Assembly: GCA_964423835.1 (NCBI GenBank)
Contig: CAYRGJ010000007.1
Span: forward strand, 1 to 64,000
Length of the DNA: 64,000 bases
Reading direction: 5' to 3'
Source of the DNA: JAFGCL01 sp964423835
GTDB taxonomy: Bacteria; Chloroflexota; Dehalococcoidia; UBA2247; RBG-13-53-26
In this document: piece by piece, positions 17,445 to 26,094 of the stretch
How the letters are laid out: every line of letters starts with the position of its first letter
Position numbering within the stretch: position 1 is the first letter of the stretch
The notes under the pieces: generated by a model
The model's database searches: none
What the model was told of the DNA's origin: nothing
What the model saw: only the letters and a program-made list of their open reading frames with translations
Made by a program: the position numbers and the translations under genes

Positions 17445-17923
17445 GGCTGGGGATCATGTCCGACAGCCATGACAACACCCCGCTGATAGCCCGGGCGGTG
17501 GCGCTCTTCAACAGCTACAAGGTGGACCTGGTGCTGCACGCCGGGGACTTCGTGGCCCCCTTCACCAACATCGAGCTTCGCCAGCTCCAGGCCAGGCTGG
17601 TGGGCGTCTTCGGCAACAACGATGGAGACCGGCCCCACCTGCTGGAGAGATTCGCCGGCTTCGCCCAGCTGCAGGCCGACTTCACGGAGCTGGAGCTGGG
17701 CGGCCGCAGGATCGTCATGATGCATGAGCCGAAGTTCCTGGAGCCGCTGATGAGGGCCTCTGCCTATGACCTGGTGGTCTACGGCCACACACATAAGGTC
17801 GATATCCGTGAAGGGCGGCCCATGGTGATCAACCCCGGGGAGTGCGGTGGCTGGCTCTACGGGACGTCGACGGTGGTGACCCTGGAGCTGGAGACCATGA
17901 GGCCCACCGTGCACACCCTCTAA
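17441..17923 (+). CDS. YfcE/MJ0936 family metallophosphoesterase
   Basis: This 160-residue calcineurin-like phosphoesterase has the metal-binding motifs in order: GIMSDSHDN (residues 4-12), VLHAGDFV (near 33), VFGNNDGDR (near 56), MMHEPKF (near 90) and VVYGHTHK (near 106). Family members hydrolyse phosphodiesters in vitro with Mn or Ni. The ATG overlaps the stop of the preceding gene, and this start gives the normal family N-terminus. Confidence 0.93.
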   Translation: MRLGIMSDSHDNTPLIARAVALFNSYKVDLVLHAGDFVAPFTNIELRQLQARLVGVFGNNDGDRPHLLERFAGFAQLQADFTELELGGRRIVMMHEPKFLEPLMRASAYDLVVYGHTHKVDIREGRPMVINPGECGGWLYGTSTVVTLELETMRPTVHTL

Positions 17924-17928
17924 CCGCC

Positions 17929-18135
17929 CTACGATCCCATGGCCATCAGGATGAAGAGCAAGCCGCCGGCCAGCATGACCACGCCCAGCACCAGCGACAG
18001 GACCGTCTCGACCTGGTCCCACAGGCCCTTCTTCTTTGATCCCCGCTTCAGCTCCCGTTTATAGGACCACCCCAGCCGAAACGCCAGGTACCCGGCGATG
18101 AGGGCAATGCCCAGCAGCAGCTTGGGTATGTCCAT
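17929..18135 (-). CDS. Small two-helix membrane protein, unknown function
   Basis: This 68-residue protein has a hydrophobic helix at each end (KLLLGIALIAGYLAF, and VLSLVLGVVMLAGGLLFILMA) around a basic linker (KRELKRGSKKKG). A minus-strand TATAAT (+ strand 18145-18150) lies 9 nt before the ATG, so its mRNA would be nearly leaderless. It is divergent from mutL and ends 5 bp from the converging phosphoesterase gene. I do not recognise a family. Membrane topology and a promoter support it as a real gene, although the same frame stays open much further upstream through mutL. Confidence 0.6.
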   Translation of the reverse strand: MDIPKLLLGIALIAGYLAFRLGWSYKRELKRGSKKKGLWDQVETVLSLVLGVVMLAGGLLFILMAMGS

Positions 18136-18178
18136 GCTCCGCCCATTATAGTGTGTTTTCGCGGCCGCGAGAAGGTCA

Positions 18179-18187
18179 TGGTACAAT
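18179..18187 (+). promoter_or_regulatory. Extended -10 element for mutL
   Basis: TGGTACAAT (TGn plus TACAAT) lies 26 bp before the mutL ATG at 18214. Initiation near 18194 excludes upstream in-frame starts. No clear -35 is seen. Confidence 0.45.
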
Positions 18188-18213
18188 GGGCCGCGGACGG
18201 GCCGACACCATAT

Positions 18214-19920
18214 ATGCTTATACAGGTTCTCTCCCCGGATGTAGTCTCCAAGATCGCCGCCGGCGAGGTGGTGGAGCGCCCGGCTTCCGTGGTCAAGGAG
18301 CTTATCGAGAACTCGCTGGACGCCGCGGCCTCGCGCATCGACATCGAGGTCCGCGGAGGCGGAGTGGACCTGATCCGCGTTTCGGACAACGGGACGGGCA
18401 TCCCGGCGGATGAGGTGGAGCTGGCCTTCGAGCCGCATGCCACCAGCAAGATCCGGAGCCTGGCGGACCTGGAGGCCGGGACCTCGCTGGGCTTCAGGGG
18501 CGAGGCCCTGCACAGCATCGCCCGCGTGGCCCGCGTGGAGCTGCTGACGCGCACGGAGGGCGATGCTTCCGGCACCCGCGTCTCTCTGCGCCATGGCCTG
18601 GTAGTTGAGCGGGGCGCGCAGGCGGCTGCCGGCGGCACCGCGGTCACCGTGCGGCACCTGTTTCGTGATGTCCCGGCCCGGCTCAAGTTCCTCAAATCGG
18701 TCACCACGGAGAGCAACCAGATCACCAACCTGGTCAGCCAGTATTGCCTGGCCTTTCCCGGCGTGAAGTTCACCCTGACCGTGGACGGGCGGGAGGTCCT
18801 GCGCACCCCGGGCGGCGGGCACCTCAGGGATGCCATCGCCGAGGTCTATGGCCTGGATGCGGCGCAGGCCATGCTGGAGGTGCAGGGCGCGGCCACGGCC
18901 GCGGCGGCCGAGGCCGGGACGATGCCGGTGGTCTCCGGCTACACCAGCCCGCCCTCGCTGACCCGGGCCACCCGCGGTTTCATGAGCTTCTTCGTCAACG
19001 GGCGGTGGGTGCAGAGCCGCCTGCTGGCGGGGGCGGTGGAGAAGGCCTACCAGGGGTGGCTGGGTGCCAGGCGGCATCCCATCACGGTGATCTACATCGC
19101 CACGCCGCCGCAGTTCGTGGACGTCAATGTCCACCCGGCCAAACGGGAGGTCCGTTTCTCCCAGGAGCCAATCGTCTTCAACGCGGTGTATGGCGCCCTC
19201 CGCCGCGTGCTTTCGGAGCGGGCGCCGATCCCTGAGGTGGGCCCCGGCCCGGTCTTCCCGACGGAGGTTCGGGAGAGGCCCGCGTTCTGGCCTGCAGAAA
19301 AGGGCATGCCGGCGGCGCAGCCGCCGCTGGTTGAAGCGGGCCGGGGGGCCCTGCCCATCCTGCGGGTGCTGGGCCAGGCGTCCCTCACCTATATCGTCGC
19401 CGAGGGCCCCGATGGCATCTACCTCATCGACCAGCACGCCGCGCATGAGCGGGTGCTCTTTGAGAGGGCGCTGGCGCAGCGCGGCCGGAGGGCCACGGAT
19501 GTCCAGCCTCTTCTCGAGCCGCTGGCGGTCGAGCTCACCCCCAGGCAGGAGGAGGCGCTGCGGGAGGGCGGGGAGGCCCTGGCGCAGTTCGGTTTCGTGA
19601 TCGAGCCATTTGGCGGCCGCAGCTACCTGCTGCGCGCGGTCCCGGCCATGCTGGCGGGGACGGGCCTGGCCGAGGCCGTCAAGGAGGCCATCGACTCCCT
19701 GGATGACGAGTCTGCCGGGGCCGGTGAAGACGAGAGGATAGCCCGTTCCCTGGCCTGCCACGGCTCTGTCCGGGCGGGCCAACTCCTGAGCGGGGACGAG
19801 ATGAAGGAGCTCATCCGGCAGCTGGAGCAGACCGCCTCTCCCCGCACCTGCCCGCACGGGAGGCCCACCATGATCCACCTCAGCGCCGGCCGGCTCCAGA
19901 GGGAGTTCGGGCGGGCGTAA
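18214..19920 (+). CDS. mutL: DNA mismatch repair protein MutL (endonuclease-type)
   Basis: MutL couples mismatch recognition by MutS to strand incision. The N-terminal GHKL ATPase is complete: VVKELIENSLDA (near residue 28), SDNGTGI and GFRGEAL. The DVNVHPAKREVRF block ends the N-terminal half near residue 315. The C-terminal dimer domain has the nuclease motif DQHAAHERVLFE (DQHA-x2-E-x4-E), ACHGSVRAG and CPHGRPT, so this MutL should itself nick DNA, as in bacteria without MutH. The 568-residue length is normal. MutS is not adjacent. Confidence 0.96.
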   Translation: MLIQVLSPDVVSKIAAGEVVERPASVVKELIENSLDAAASRIDIEVRGGGVDLIRVSDNGTGIPADEVELAFEPHATSKIRSLADLEAGTSLGFRGEALHSIARVARVELLTRTEGDASGTRVSLRHGLVVERGAQAAAGGTAVTVRHLFRDVPARLKFLKSVTTESNQITNLVSQYCLAFPGVKFTLTVDGREVLRTPGGGHLRDAIAEVYGLDAAQAMLEVQGAATAAAAEAGTMPVVSGYTSPPSLTRATRGFMSFFVNGRWVQSRLLAGAVEKAYQGWLGARRHPITVIYIATPPQFVDVNVHPAKREVRFSQEPIVFNAVYGALRRVLSERAPIPEVGPGPVFPTEVRERPAFWPAEKGMPAAQPPLVEAGRGALPILRVLGQASLTYIVAEGPDGIYLIDQHAAHERVLFERALAQRGRRATDVQPLLEPLAVELTPRQEEALREGGEALAQFGFVIEPFGGRSYLLRAVPAMLAGTGLAEAVKEAIDSLDDESAGAGEDERIARSLACHGSVRAGQLLSGDEMKELIRQLEQTASPRTCPHGRPTMIHLSAGRLQREFGRA

Positions 19921-20106
19921 ACGGCCGGCCGGTGGCGCCCGGCGGATTCGCGTCGGCCTATTGACAGACACTCCTGCCTGCTGGTGTAGAATGATGATGG
20001 CCTGCTCTGCCACGCCGCTCCGTGCCGCCGTCGATCCTCCCGGGTTCTTTCTTCCGCTTGCTGCCGGTCCGGCACGTATGAGCCGTTTGATCGGGAAGGG
20101 AGGAGG

Positions 20107-20313
20107 ATGATGGGGCCTTCCGCGGCCGCCGCATTGAAGAAGGAGCTAGACGCCTACAGCAACATCCTGGGCAATCTCAAGGTCCTGGTCCAGGAGCTGG
20201 AGCCCAGGGACCTCGGTGAGTGCCAGGTCACTGAGGCCATCAGGGCCCACCTTCTGAGTATGCTGGATTCGCTGTTGGCCAGCCCTCAGGGACCGCAGTC
20301 CAGCCGGGCGTAG
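20107..20313 (+). CDS. Small soluble protein, unknown
   Basis: This 68-residue, mostly helical, acidic protein contains AALKKELDAYSNILGNLKVLVQELEPRD and LLSMLDSLLAS. Two ATG codons (20107 and 20110) follow a GGGAGGAGG purine block; the second is better spaced. I do not recognise a family. The strong ribosome site and helix pattern argue that it is expressed. Confidence 0.5.
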   Translation: MMGPSAAAALKKELDAYSNILGNLKVLVQELEPRDLGECQVTEAIRAHLLSMLDSLLASPQGPQSSRA

Positions 20314-20410
20314 AGGGACGGCCGGTGCGCCGCCCGCGCCGGGGTGGGGCGGCCGCAACCGGGACCAGGGTCTCAAGACAGGCGCCGGTCCGCCTGCCAC
20401 AATAGAGCCC

Positions 20411-20641
20411 ATGAAGCTGACCCGGGTGCTCAGGCTGGTGGCGGAGTTCCTCGGCTTCCTGATGGTCTCCGCCGGCGGGACGTTGTCGGCCATGGCCGTA
20501 TTCCTGGCCCTGCCGGCCATTGGCCTGGCGGTAGGCGGCTCCGGCCCGGTGGCCTGGCGGCCGGACCTGGCCCTGGGTTCCGGCCTGTCAGGTGTGGCGC
20601 TGCTTTCGGCCGGCATCAGGCTGGTGCGACGGTCAGAATAG
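20411..20641 (+). CDS. Small membrane protein, unknown
   Basis: This 76-residue protein is predicted to have two or three hydrophobic segments (LVAEFLGFLMVSAGG, MAVFLALPAIGLAVGG, SGLSGVALLSAGI) and a basic end (RLVRRSE). CACAAT lies about 7 nt before the ATG, and no Shine-Dalgarno sequence is visible. Its support is mainly the membrane pattern and its place in an otherwise empty gap before the next gene. Confidence 0.4.
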   Translation: MKLTRVLRLVAEFLGFLMVSAGGTLSAMAVFLALPAIGLAVGGSGPVAWRPDLALGSGLSGVALLSAGIRLVRRSE

Positions 20642-20750
20642 TGGCCCGCGGGTCAGGGATTCTCCGGACAGACGAGTCAGGACAACCCTTGCAGACATGC
20701 CTCCCCTTTTGTGTCATAGTTGTCGTAGGAGCTGGTTGAAGGAGGGGCTT

Positions 20751-22016
20751 ATGGACCAGAGTGATGGGCTACTGACCGGTTTCCGGGTCCTGGACCTGAC
20801 GTACGAGACGGGGGACTTCTGCGGCAAGGTGCTGGGCGACTTCGGGGCCGACGTGATCAAGGTGGAGCCGCCGGGCGGCAGCCGCGCCCGCAGCATCGGG
20901 CCGTTCTTCGGGGATACCCCCCACCCGGAGAGGAGCCTCTACTGGTTTGCGTTCAACACCAGCAAGAGGGGCATTACCCTCGACCTGGGACAGACCGATG
21001 GCCTCGAGGTATTCAGGCGGCTGGTGAGGACGGCCCATTTCGTGATCGAGTCCAGCCCGCCGGGGCACATGCAGGGCCTGGGCCTGGGATACGCGGACCT
21101 GGCGGACATCAGGCCGGACATCATCCTGACCTCCATCACGCCCTTCGGCCAGACCGGCCCCTGCTCCAGCTACCGGGCTACGGACCTGGTGGCCTCGGCC
21201 ATGGGCGGCCTGATGAGCATTCTTGGCGAGGAGAACCGCCCGGCGCGGACCAGCGCCGTGCCACAGGCTTACCTTCAGGCAGGGCTCCAGGCTGCCATGG
21301 CCTCGGTCATCGCTCACTACCACCGCCAGGTCTCCGGGGAGGGCCAGCACGTGGATGTGTCCATGCAGGAGGCGGTGGTATTGACGGTGCCGATCGTGGC
21401 CGAGACCTATGAGTTCGTGAAGGTCAACATCGAGGGTACCGGTCCCTTTTACTTCACGGCCCGGCCTTCGCCCCTCGGTCCTCTCTACATCCGGTACCTG
21501 CTGCCCTGCAAGGATGGCCATGTGCTGCTGATGGCCAACGGCGGCCATCCCGGGTACGTGAGGTCCACCCGGGCCATGCTCGCCTGGGCCAACGAGGAGG
21601 GTTACTGCCATGACATCCTGGACATCGACCTGGTGAGCTGGAACGTGATGACCATTCCGCAGGAGACCATGGACCGAATGGCCCGGTCCCTGACGGAGTT
21701 CCTCATGACCAAGACCAAGGCGGAGCTCTTCAGGGCCGCGCTGGACAAGGGCATATGGATGGCCCCCTGCAACACCACCGCGGACATCAGCCGGGACGCC
21801 CATCTCGAGGCCAGGGGGTTCTGGGAGAAGGTGGACCATCCGGAGCTGGGCCGCCGGCTGACCTATGCCGGCGCTCCTCTGAAGATGAGCTCTGATTCCT
21901 GGACAATCCGCTGCCGGGCCCCGCTCATCGGCGAGCACAACACTGAGATCTACACGGGGGAGCTGGGGCTCACCCCGGAAGAGCTGGCCGTGCTGAAAGG
22001 CCAGAACGTGATATAG
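20751..22016 (+). CDS. CaiB/BaiF family CoA-transferase (catalytic Asp position altered)
   Basis: This 421-residue class III CoA-transferase-like protein opens with GFRVLDLTYETGDFCGKVLG, then FGADVIKVEPPGG and NTSKRGITLDL. The ATG at 20751 follows GAAGGAGG. In a hand alignment, the catalytic Asp (Asp169 of formyl-CoA transferase) falls on Tyr in the sequence QAYLQAGLQAAM (near residue 177). It is followed 41 bp later by another CaiB family gene on the same strand, suggesting an operon whose two products may form a heteromeric enzyme. Confidence 0.9.
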   Translation: MDQSDGLLTGFRVLDLTYETGDFCGKVLGDFGADVIKVEPPGGSRARSIGPFFGDTPHPERSLYWFAFNTSKRGITLDLGQTDGLEVFRRLVRTAHFVIESSPPGHMQGLGLGYADLADIRPDIILTSITPFGQTGPCSSYRATDLVASAMGGLMSILGEENRPARTSAVPQAYLQAGLQAAMASVIAHYHRQVSGEGQHVDVSMQEAVVLTVPIVAETYEFVKVNIEGTGPFYFTARPSPLGPLYIRYLLPCKDGHVLLMANGGHPGYVRSTRAMLAWANEEGYCHDILDIDLVSWNVMTIPQETMDRMARSLTEFLMTKTKAELFRAALDKGIWMAPCNTTADISRDAHLEARGFWEKVDHPELGRRLTYAGAPLKMSSDSWTIRCRAPLIGEHNTEIYTGELGLTPEELAVLKGQNVI

Positions 22017-22056
22017 CGCGGCAGGCGCCGGCAACACAACGGCCGGAGAGGCGAAC

Positions 22057-23316
22057 ATGTCGAAGACGGGAGAGGCGGTGAACATGTCGAAGATGGTACT
22101 GGAAGGTATAAAGGTGGCTGATTTCTCCTGGGTGGCCGCGGGCCCGCAGATCGGCCGAGAGCTGGCCGCGAACGGGGCCACAGTGGTCCGCGTTGAAAGC
22201 CATCGACGCCCGGACATGATCCGGATGTCCACCCCGTTCAAGGATGGCCGGCCGGGATGGAACCGCAGCGCCTTCTACGCGTCGGTCAACACCAACAAGT
22301 ACGGCATCAGCGTCGACCTCGGCACGCCCGGGGGCAGGGATGTGGCCGAGAGGCTGGTCAAGTGGGCCGACGTGGTCGTGGAGAGCCTGCATCCGGGGGC
22401 CATGGCCAAGCTGGGGCTGGCGCACGACGCCTGCCTGCTGATGAACCCTTCGCTCATCTACTGCAGCACCTCCATGCTGGGGCAGTGGGGCCCTCACGGG
22501 AGCTTCATGGGCACCGGCTTTCACACCAACGCCTTGACCGGGTTCAGCGAATGCACCGGCTGGCCCGAGTCCGGGCCCACGCTCATGGGGACGCAGTACT
22601 CTGACTTCGTGGCTCCCTGGTACGCGGTGATAGCCGTGGTGGGGGCCCTGGCGAAGCGGCGGGAAACGGGCCGGGGCATGTACATCGAGCAGTCCCAGCT
22701 CGAATCCGGGTTGACCATGATGGGGCTCCATCTCCTGGACTATGCCGCCAACGGCCATATTGCCGGGCGCATGGGGAACCGGGACCGCTACATGTGCCCC
22801 CACGGGGCCTATCCCTGCCGCGAGGGCCGCTGGGTGACCATCGCCGTCGAGAACGAGGAGCAATGGCAGTGCTTCTGCAGAGCACTTGACCTGCCATGGG
22901 CTGGGGATGCCCGATTCCAGACCATCCTCGCCAGGAAGCAGAACGAGGATGAGCTGGACCGCCTCATCGGAGAGTGGACCAGGAACTTTGCGGCTGAGGA
23001 GGTGATGACCAGGCTGCAGGAGGCGGGTGTTCCCGCCGGAGGGGTCCTGCGGGGCGGGGAGCTGCTCCAGGACCCTCAGCTCAAGCACCGGAAACACTAC
23101 CAGCTGCTGAACCACCCCGAGATGGGAAAGCACTCCTACAATGCCCCCGCCTACCGCCTCTCCAGGACGCCCTGGAAGATGACGAGGCCGGCGCCCTGCA
23201 TGGGGGAGCACAACATGCTGGTCCTCAGGGAGATGCTGGGCTACACCGAGGATGACGTTGCGGACATGATGGCGGAGGGCGTCATCACTACAGATGCCGA
23301 CCTGTTCGCCATCTGA
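22057..23316 (+). CDS. CaiB/BaiF family CoA-transferase
   Basis: This 419-residue protein has GIKVADFSWVAAGPQIGREL at the N-terminus, NTNKYGISVDL, a likely catalytic Asp in QYSDFVAPWYAV (near residue 186) and ETGRGMYIEQSQLE. The start region is duplicated: a purine-rich stretch with AACATGTCGAAG occurs twice, 27 bp apart, giving candidate ATGs at 22057 and 22084 in the same frame. Either start leaves the domain whole. It pairs with the preceding gene, whose active-site Asp seems lost, so this subunit may carry the activity. Confidence 0.9.
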   Translation: MSKTGEAVNMSKMVLEGIKVADFSWVAAGPQIGRELAANGATVVRVESHRRPDMIRMSTPFKDGRPGWNRSAFYASVNTNKYGISVDLGTPGGRDVAERLVKWADVVVESLHPGAMAKLGLAHDACLLMNPSLIYCSTSMLGQWGPHGSFMGTGFHTNALTGFSECTGWPESGPTLMGTQYSDFVAPWYAVIAVVGALAKRRETGRGMYIEQSQLESGLTMMGLHLLDYAANGHIAGRMGNRDRYMCPHGAYPCREGRWVTIAVENEEQWQCFCRALDLPWAGDARFQTILARKQNEDELDRLIGEWTRNFAAEEVMTRLQEAGVPAGGVLRGGELLQDPQLKHRKHYQLLNHPEMGKHSYNAPAYRLSRTPWKMTRPAPCMGEHNMLVLREMLGYTEDDVADMMAEGVITTDADLFAI

Positions 23317-23346
23317 GCGCGCCACACCCGTCGCCCGGTGGCGGGC

Positions 23347-24153
23347 CTACATACCCTTGAAGGCCGGCGGCCTCTTCTCCAGGAAGGCGGCGATGCCCTC
23401 CCGGTGGTCGGCCGTCTGGCTGAGGACCATCCCGGCGAAGCCTTCCATCAGGACCTGGGCCTCGTAGCTGTTCTCGGGGCTGGCATAGACCAGCTGCTTC
23501 ACCATCTGCATGGCCAGCGGCGGCAGTGAGGCCAGGGTCCCGGCCAGGGCCTGTGCCGCCGGGAGCAGCTCCTCCGGCGGCAGCACCTGGCGCACCAGCC
23601 CTGCCTTCTCCGCCCAGCGGGCATCCTTTTTCTCCCCCATGCTGAGGAGCTCCAGGGTAGCCGGCAGGCCGATCAGCTTCGGCAGGATATAGGTGAGCCC
23701 CATCTCGGCGGCCAGGCCCAGCCTGATAAGGCCGGCGGTAAAGACGGCCCGCTCCGAGGCCAGGCGGTAGTCGCAGAAGCCCGCCAGGGCCAGGCCCATA
23801 CCGGCCGTGGCCCCGTTTACGGCGGCGATCACCGGCTTGTGGCAGGCGCGCAGGGAGTCGGGCACGTTCTGCGACAGCGCAAAGGGCTTCTCCAGCGTCC
23901 CCCGGCCCATCCCCGAGCCGATGGGATCGGCCGCGGCCTGGCCCACGGACTCGACGTCCAGGCCCGGGCAGAACGAAGCCCCGGCCCCGGTGATGATGAC
24001 GGCCCTCACCTCATTGTCTCTCCCCAGGGACTCCAGGCACTCCTTGAACTCCCGGAGGAAGAGCAGGTCCATGGCGTTGTACTTCTCAGGCCGGTTAAGC
24101 GTCAGAGTGGTGACGTGCCCGGACTGTTGCAGCAGTATTCTCTGGAAAGCCAT
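23347..24153 (-). CDS. Enoyl-CoA hydratase/isomerase (crotonase) family protein
   Basis: This 268-residue crotonase-fold protein shows LTLNRPEKYNAMD, the oxyanion-hole segments ASFCPGLDV and NGATAGMGLALAGFCDYRLA, and a C-terminal FLEKRPPAFKG. Both glutamates of classical enoyl-CoA hydratases appear replaced (GMGLALAG instead of GGGCELAM, and TAGLIRLG instead of GQPEILLG). A Glu is present in LAAEMGLTYILP, where PaaG-type isomerases carry Asp. It may therefore be an isomerase or another crotonase activity rather than a hydratase. GGAGG precedes the ATG. It lies downstream of an AttH/CrtC-like gene on the same strand. Confidence 0.85.
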   Translation of the reverse strand: MAFQRILLQQSGHVTTLTLNRPEKYNAMDLLFLREFKECLESLGRDNEVRAVIITGAGASFCPGLDVESVGQAAADPIGSGMGRGTLEKPFALSQNVPDSLRACHKPVIAAVNGATAGMGLALAGFCDYRLASERAVFTAGLIRLGLAAEMGLTYILPKLIGLPATLELLSMGEKKDARWAEKAGLVRQVLPPEELLPAAQALAGTLASLPPLAMQMVKQLVYASPENSYEAQVLMEGFAGMVLSQTADHREGIAAFLEKRPPAFKGM

Positions 24154-24252
24154 TATTTACCTCCACAGTCTCATAGTGACGGCGCGCAGCAGGCGCAGCC
24201 CGTAATTCGATTCCGCGTCGGCCCCGGGGGGCTGGCCGCGGCCGGGCCGGTC

Positions 24253-25332
24253 CTATCTGGCCCGCGGGAAGGGGAACCACTCCGTCATCCAGTCGAACTC
24301 CCGGAGCACTACCCCTCTCAGCTGCTCCACCTTGTCCCAGCGGCGGATCTGGACGTTGATGGGCCCGTACTGGCGGTGGTAGCCGACAGGGTTGGCCTCT
24401 GACACGTCGGTACCCGGAAGCTCGGTGACGTACTCCCAGGCCACGATGTGGCCGGGCTCCGTCTGGGTGGTGAGCTCGGTGGAGCCCTCCGTGGCGTGCA
24501 GCGTCTCAATGGGCGGATAGGGCATGTTGCCGTGCTCGGTGTCCAGGACGAACTTCTCCTGGTGCAGGTTGAGGTTGTGGGTGCTCAGAATGGGGTGCTC
24601 ACCCTTGAACAGCACCAGCGGGGAGAAGTGGCGATAGCCCGGTCCCGCGGAGGTGTTGTCGATCCAGACCGCGGTGTAGTCCCCGGCGAAGAAGTGGCCG
24701 TAAGACCAGTGCGGCATCAGCCCCCAGAACATGACGTTGCCCAGCTGCCGCTCCACGTAGCTCAAGCCCTTGACCTCGGCGGTGCGGCCCTGGTAGGTCA
24801 TGGTCCCCACCATGTCGGAGCGGCTGAGCAGCGGCCACCACCCCACCGCCAGGTTCTCCTTCTGCCGGTAGAAGGTGTAGCCGTGGGCTTCATCCGTGAA
24901 GCGCATGCCAGGGGCCACGCCCTGGCAGGTGACATCTATGCCAGCGCCTTCCAGGGCCACCTTGAGCCGGTAGCCGGTGGGGTTGCCGTCCTTGTCGGAC
25001 GTCCCCTTAAGGTAGTTGTCACCGATGCTGCAGCCCCACGGCTCCTCCACCTTGAACTGCTCGCGCGGGAACGGTTTGATGGCGCGATGGGTCTTTCCCT
25101 CCGGGTTGGTGATCAGCAGGTCGATGATCGGCCAGTCCTTCTTCTCATAGCCGATGCGGTGCTCCAGCATCTCCATTCTCCAGGCCAGGGTGAGGCCGTA
25201 CCAGTAGCCCTGCTCAGTCCAGCCGTCCAGCCACAGCCAGTCCCAGTACTTGCCTTTGTCGTCGAGCTCGAAGTGCCAGTCGCAGTGATACTTGCCGATG
25301 CTCCTGAAAGTGAAAGGCCTTACCGTCCTCAT
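24253..25332 (-). CDS. AttH/CrtC-like (lipocalin-fold) protein, putative
   Basis: This 359-residue protein is very rich in Trp and Tyr (for example KYWDWLWLDGWTEQGYWYGLTL near residue 28). It shows alternating beta-strand patterns and the segment AEVKGLSYVERQLGN (near residue 195), which resembles the G-x-YxDxxWG motif of AttH/CrtC-type double-lipocalin proteins. That family includes carotenoid hydratases, but most members are uncharacterised. No signal peptide is seen. GGAGGAG precedes the ATG. It lies between a MarR regulator and a crotonase gene on the same strand, which suggests a role on a hydrophobic CoA-linked substrate. The family call is by pattern only. Confidence 0.5.
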   Translation of the reverse strand: MRTVRPFTFRSIGKYHCDWHFELDDKGKYWDWLWLDGWTEQGYWYGLTLAWRMEMLEHRIGYEKKDWPIIDLLITNPEGKTHRAIKPFPREQFKVEEPWGCSIGDNYLKGTSDKDGNPTGYRLKVALEGAGIDVTCQGVAPGMRFTDEAHGYTFYRQKENLAVGWWPLLSRSDMVGTMTYQGRTAEVKGLSYVERQLGNVMFWGLMPHWSYGHFFAGDYTAVWIDNTSAGPGYRHFSPLVLFKGEHPILSTHNLNLHQEKFVLDTEHGNMPYPPIETLHATEGSTELTTQTEPGHIVAWEYVTELPGTDVSEANPVGYHRQYGPINVQIRRWDKVEQLRGVVLREFDWMTEWFPFPRAR

Positions 25333-25424
25333 TGTTCTCCTCCGTAGATTCTACATCGTTGCCGATGGCCTGGGCCTCGTGGCTCCCGTCTCCCGCCAGC
25401 TTCCGGCATGGTTGTGGGTGCTGC

Positions 25425-25910
25425 TCACGGGAAGAGCGGCCTGGGAACCAACGCCAACAGGGTGCTGTCGCGCAGCTTCAGCAGGGTGGCCCGAAGGATC
25501 TCACGCTCTTCCCGGGTCAGGCTGCTCAGAATGGCCGGAATGACGCGCCTTTGCCGGTGTTGCCGGCGAAAGGCCTCCTCGCCCTTCTCGGTCATCTCCA
25601 CCCTGACCTGCCTCCTCCCCCCGGCGTTGCGCTCTTGCCTGATGAGGCCTTGCCGCTCCATCCGTTCCAGCGCCGCCGCCACTGTGTGCGGCTTGCGCAC
25701 CACCCAGCGCGCGATCTCGCTCTGAGTGGGGGTATGGCCCAGGGTCTTGATGGCATAAAGTATGGCCACCTGCACGGCCGAAACGCCGAACTGCCGCAGC
25801 TCGCTGTCCCTGGCCCGGAGCATGCCATCATTCACCTGGCTAAGCAGGGACCAGAGCTCGTATTCCTCGCTGGCGGACATCGCCGCCGGTGCTGCCGCTT
25901 TCGCCACCAT
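25425..25910 (-). CDS. MarR family transcriptional regulator
   Basis: This 161-residue winged-helix regulator has a MarR core: QVAILYAIKTLGHTPTQSEIARWVVRKPHTVAAALERMERQGLIRQE (recognition helix region) followed by the wing RQVRVEMTEKGEEAF. The ATG at 25910 is preceded by GGAGGTGATC, matching the 16S rRNA 3' end; a longer in-frame start (25979) has no such site. It is divergent from an SDR gene whose promoter carries a MarR-like inverted repeat at 26028-26049. A small hydrophobic or aromatic ligand is likely, but not readable. Confidence 0.92.
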   Translation of the reverse strand: MVAKAAAPAAMSASEEYELWSLLSQVNDGMLRARDSELRQFGVSAVQVAILYAIKTLGHTPTQSEIARWVVRKPHTVAAALERMERQGLIRQERNAGGRRQVRVEMTEKGEEAFRRQHRQRRVIPAILSSLTREEREILRATLLKLRDSTLLALVPRPLFP

Positions 25911-25996
25911 CCCGGGATCACCTCCGCATCTGCAGACTGGGTATAATGTTGGGCAGAATGCCCTGCCGGGAGCCGGCATGCGGCTGGCCGGGGGCC

Positions 25997-26025
25997 TTGA
26001 CGATGGTTCTCATGGTAGTTATCAT
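25997..26025 (+). promoter_or_regulatory. Promoter of the SDR gene at 26095
   Basis: TTGACG (25997-26002) and TATCAT (26020-26025) have a 17-bp spacer; initiation is expected near 26032, within the downstream operator. The ATG is at 26095, with GAAAGGAG ahead of it. Confidence 0.7.
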
Positions 26026-26027
26026 AT

Positions 26028-26049
26028 TTGATATCGATATAGATGTCAA
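26028..26049. promoter_or_regulatory. Likely MarR operator (22-bp inverted repeat)
   Basis: TTGATATCGAT and ATAGATGTCAA are arms of an inverted repeat matching at 9 of 11 positions; a 10-bp perfect palindrome, ATATCGATAT, lies within it. The region is strikingly A/T-rich for this genome. It covers the predicted transcription start of the SDR gene, so repressor binding would block initiation. The divergent MarR gene is the obvious regulator. Confidence 0.65.
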
Positions 26050-26094
26050 GATAGTGCGGCGGATGAGCGGGGCCCGCGATGAAAGGAGACCCAC

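Noticed and set aside
17929..20013. Very long minus-strand open frame opposite mutL
   Set aside because: Only its last 68 codons make a sensible membrane protein with its own promoter. The rest is Arg/Pro/Gly/His-rich and mirrors the high-GC mutL codons.
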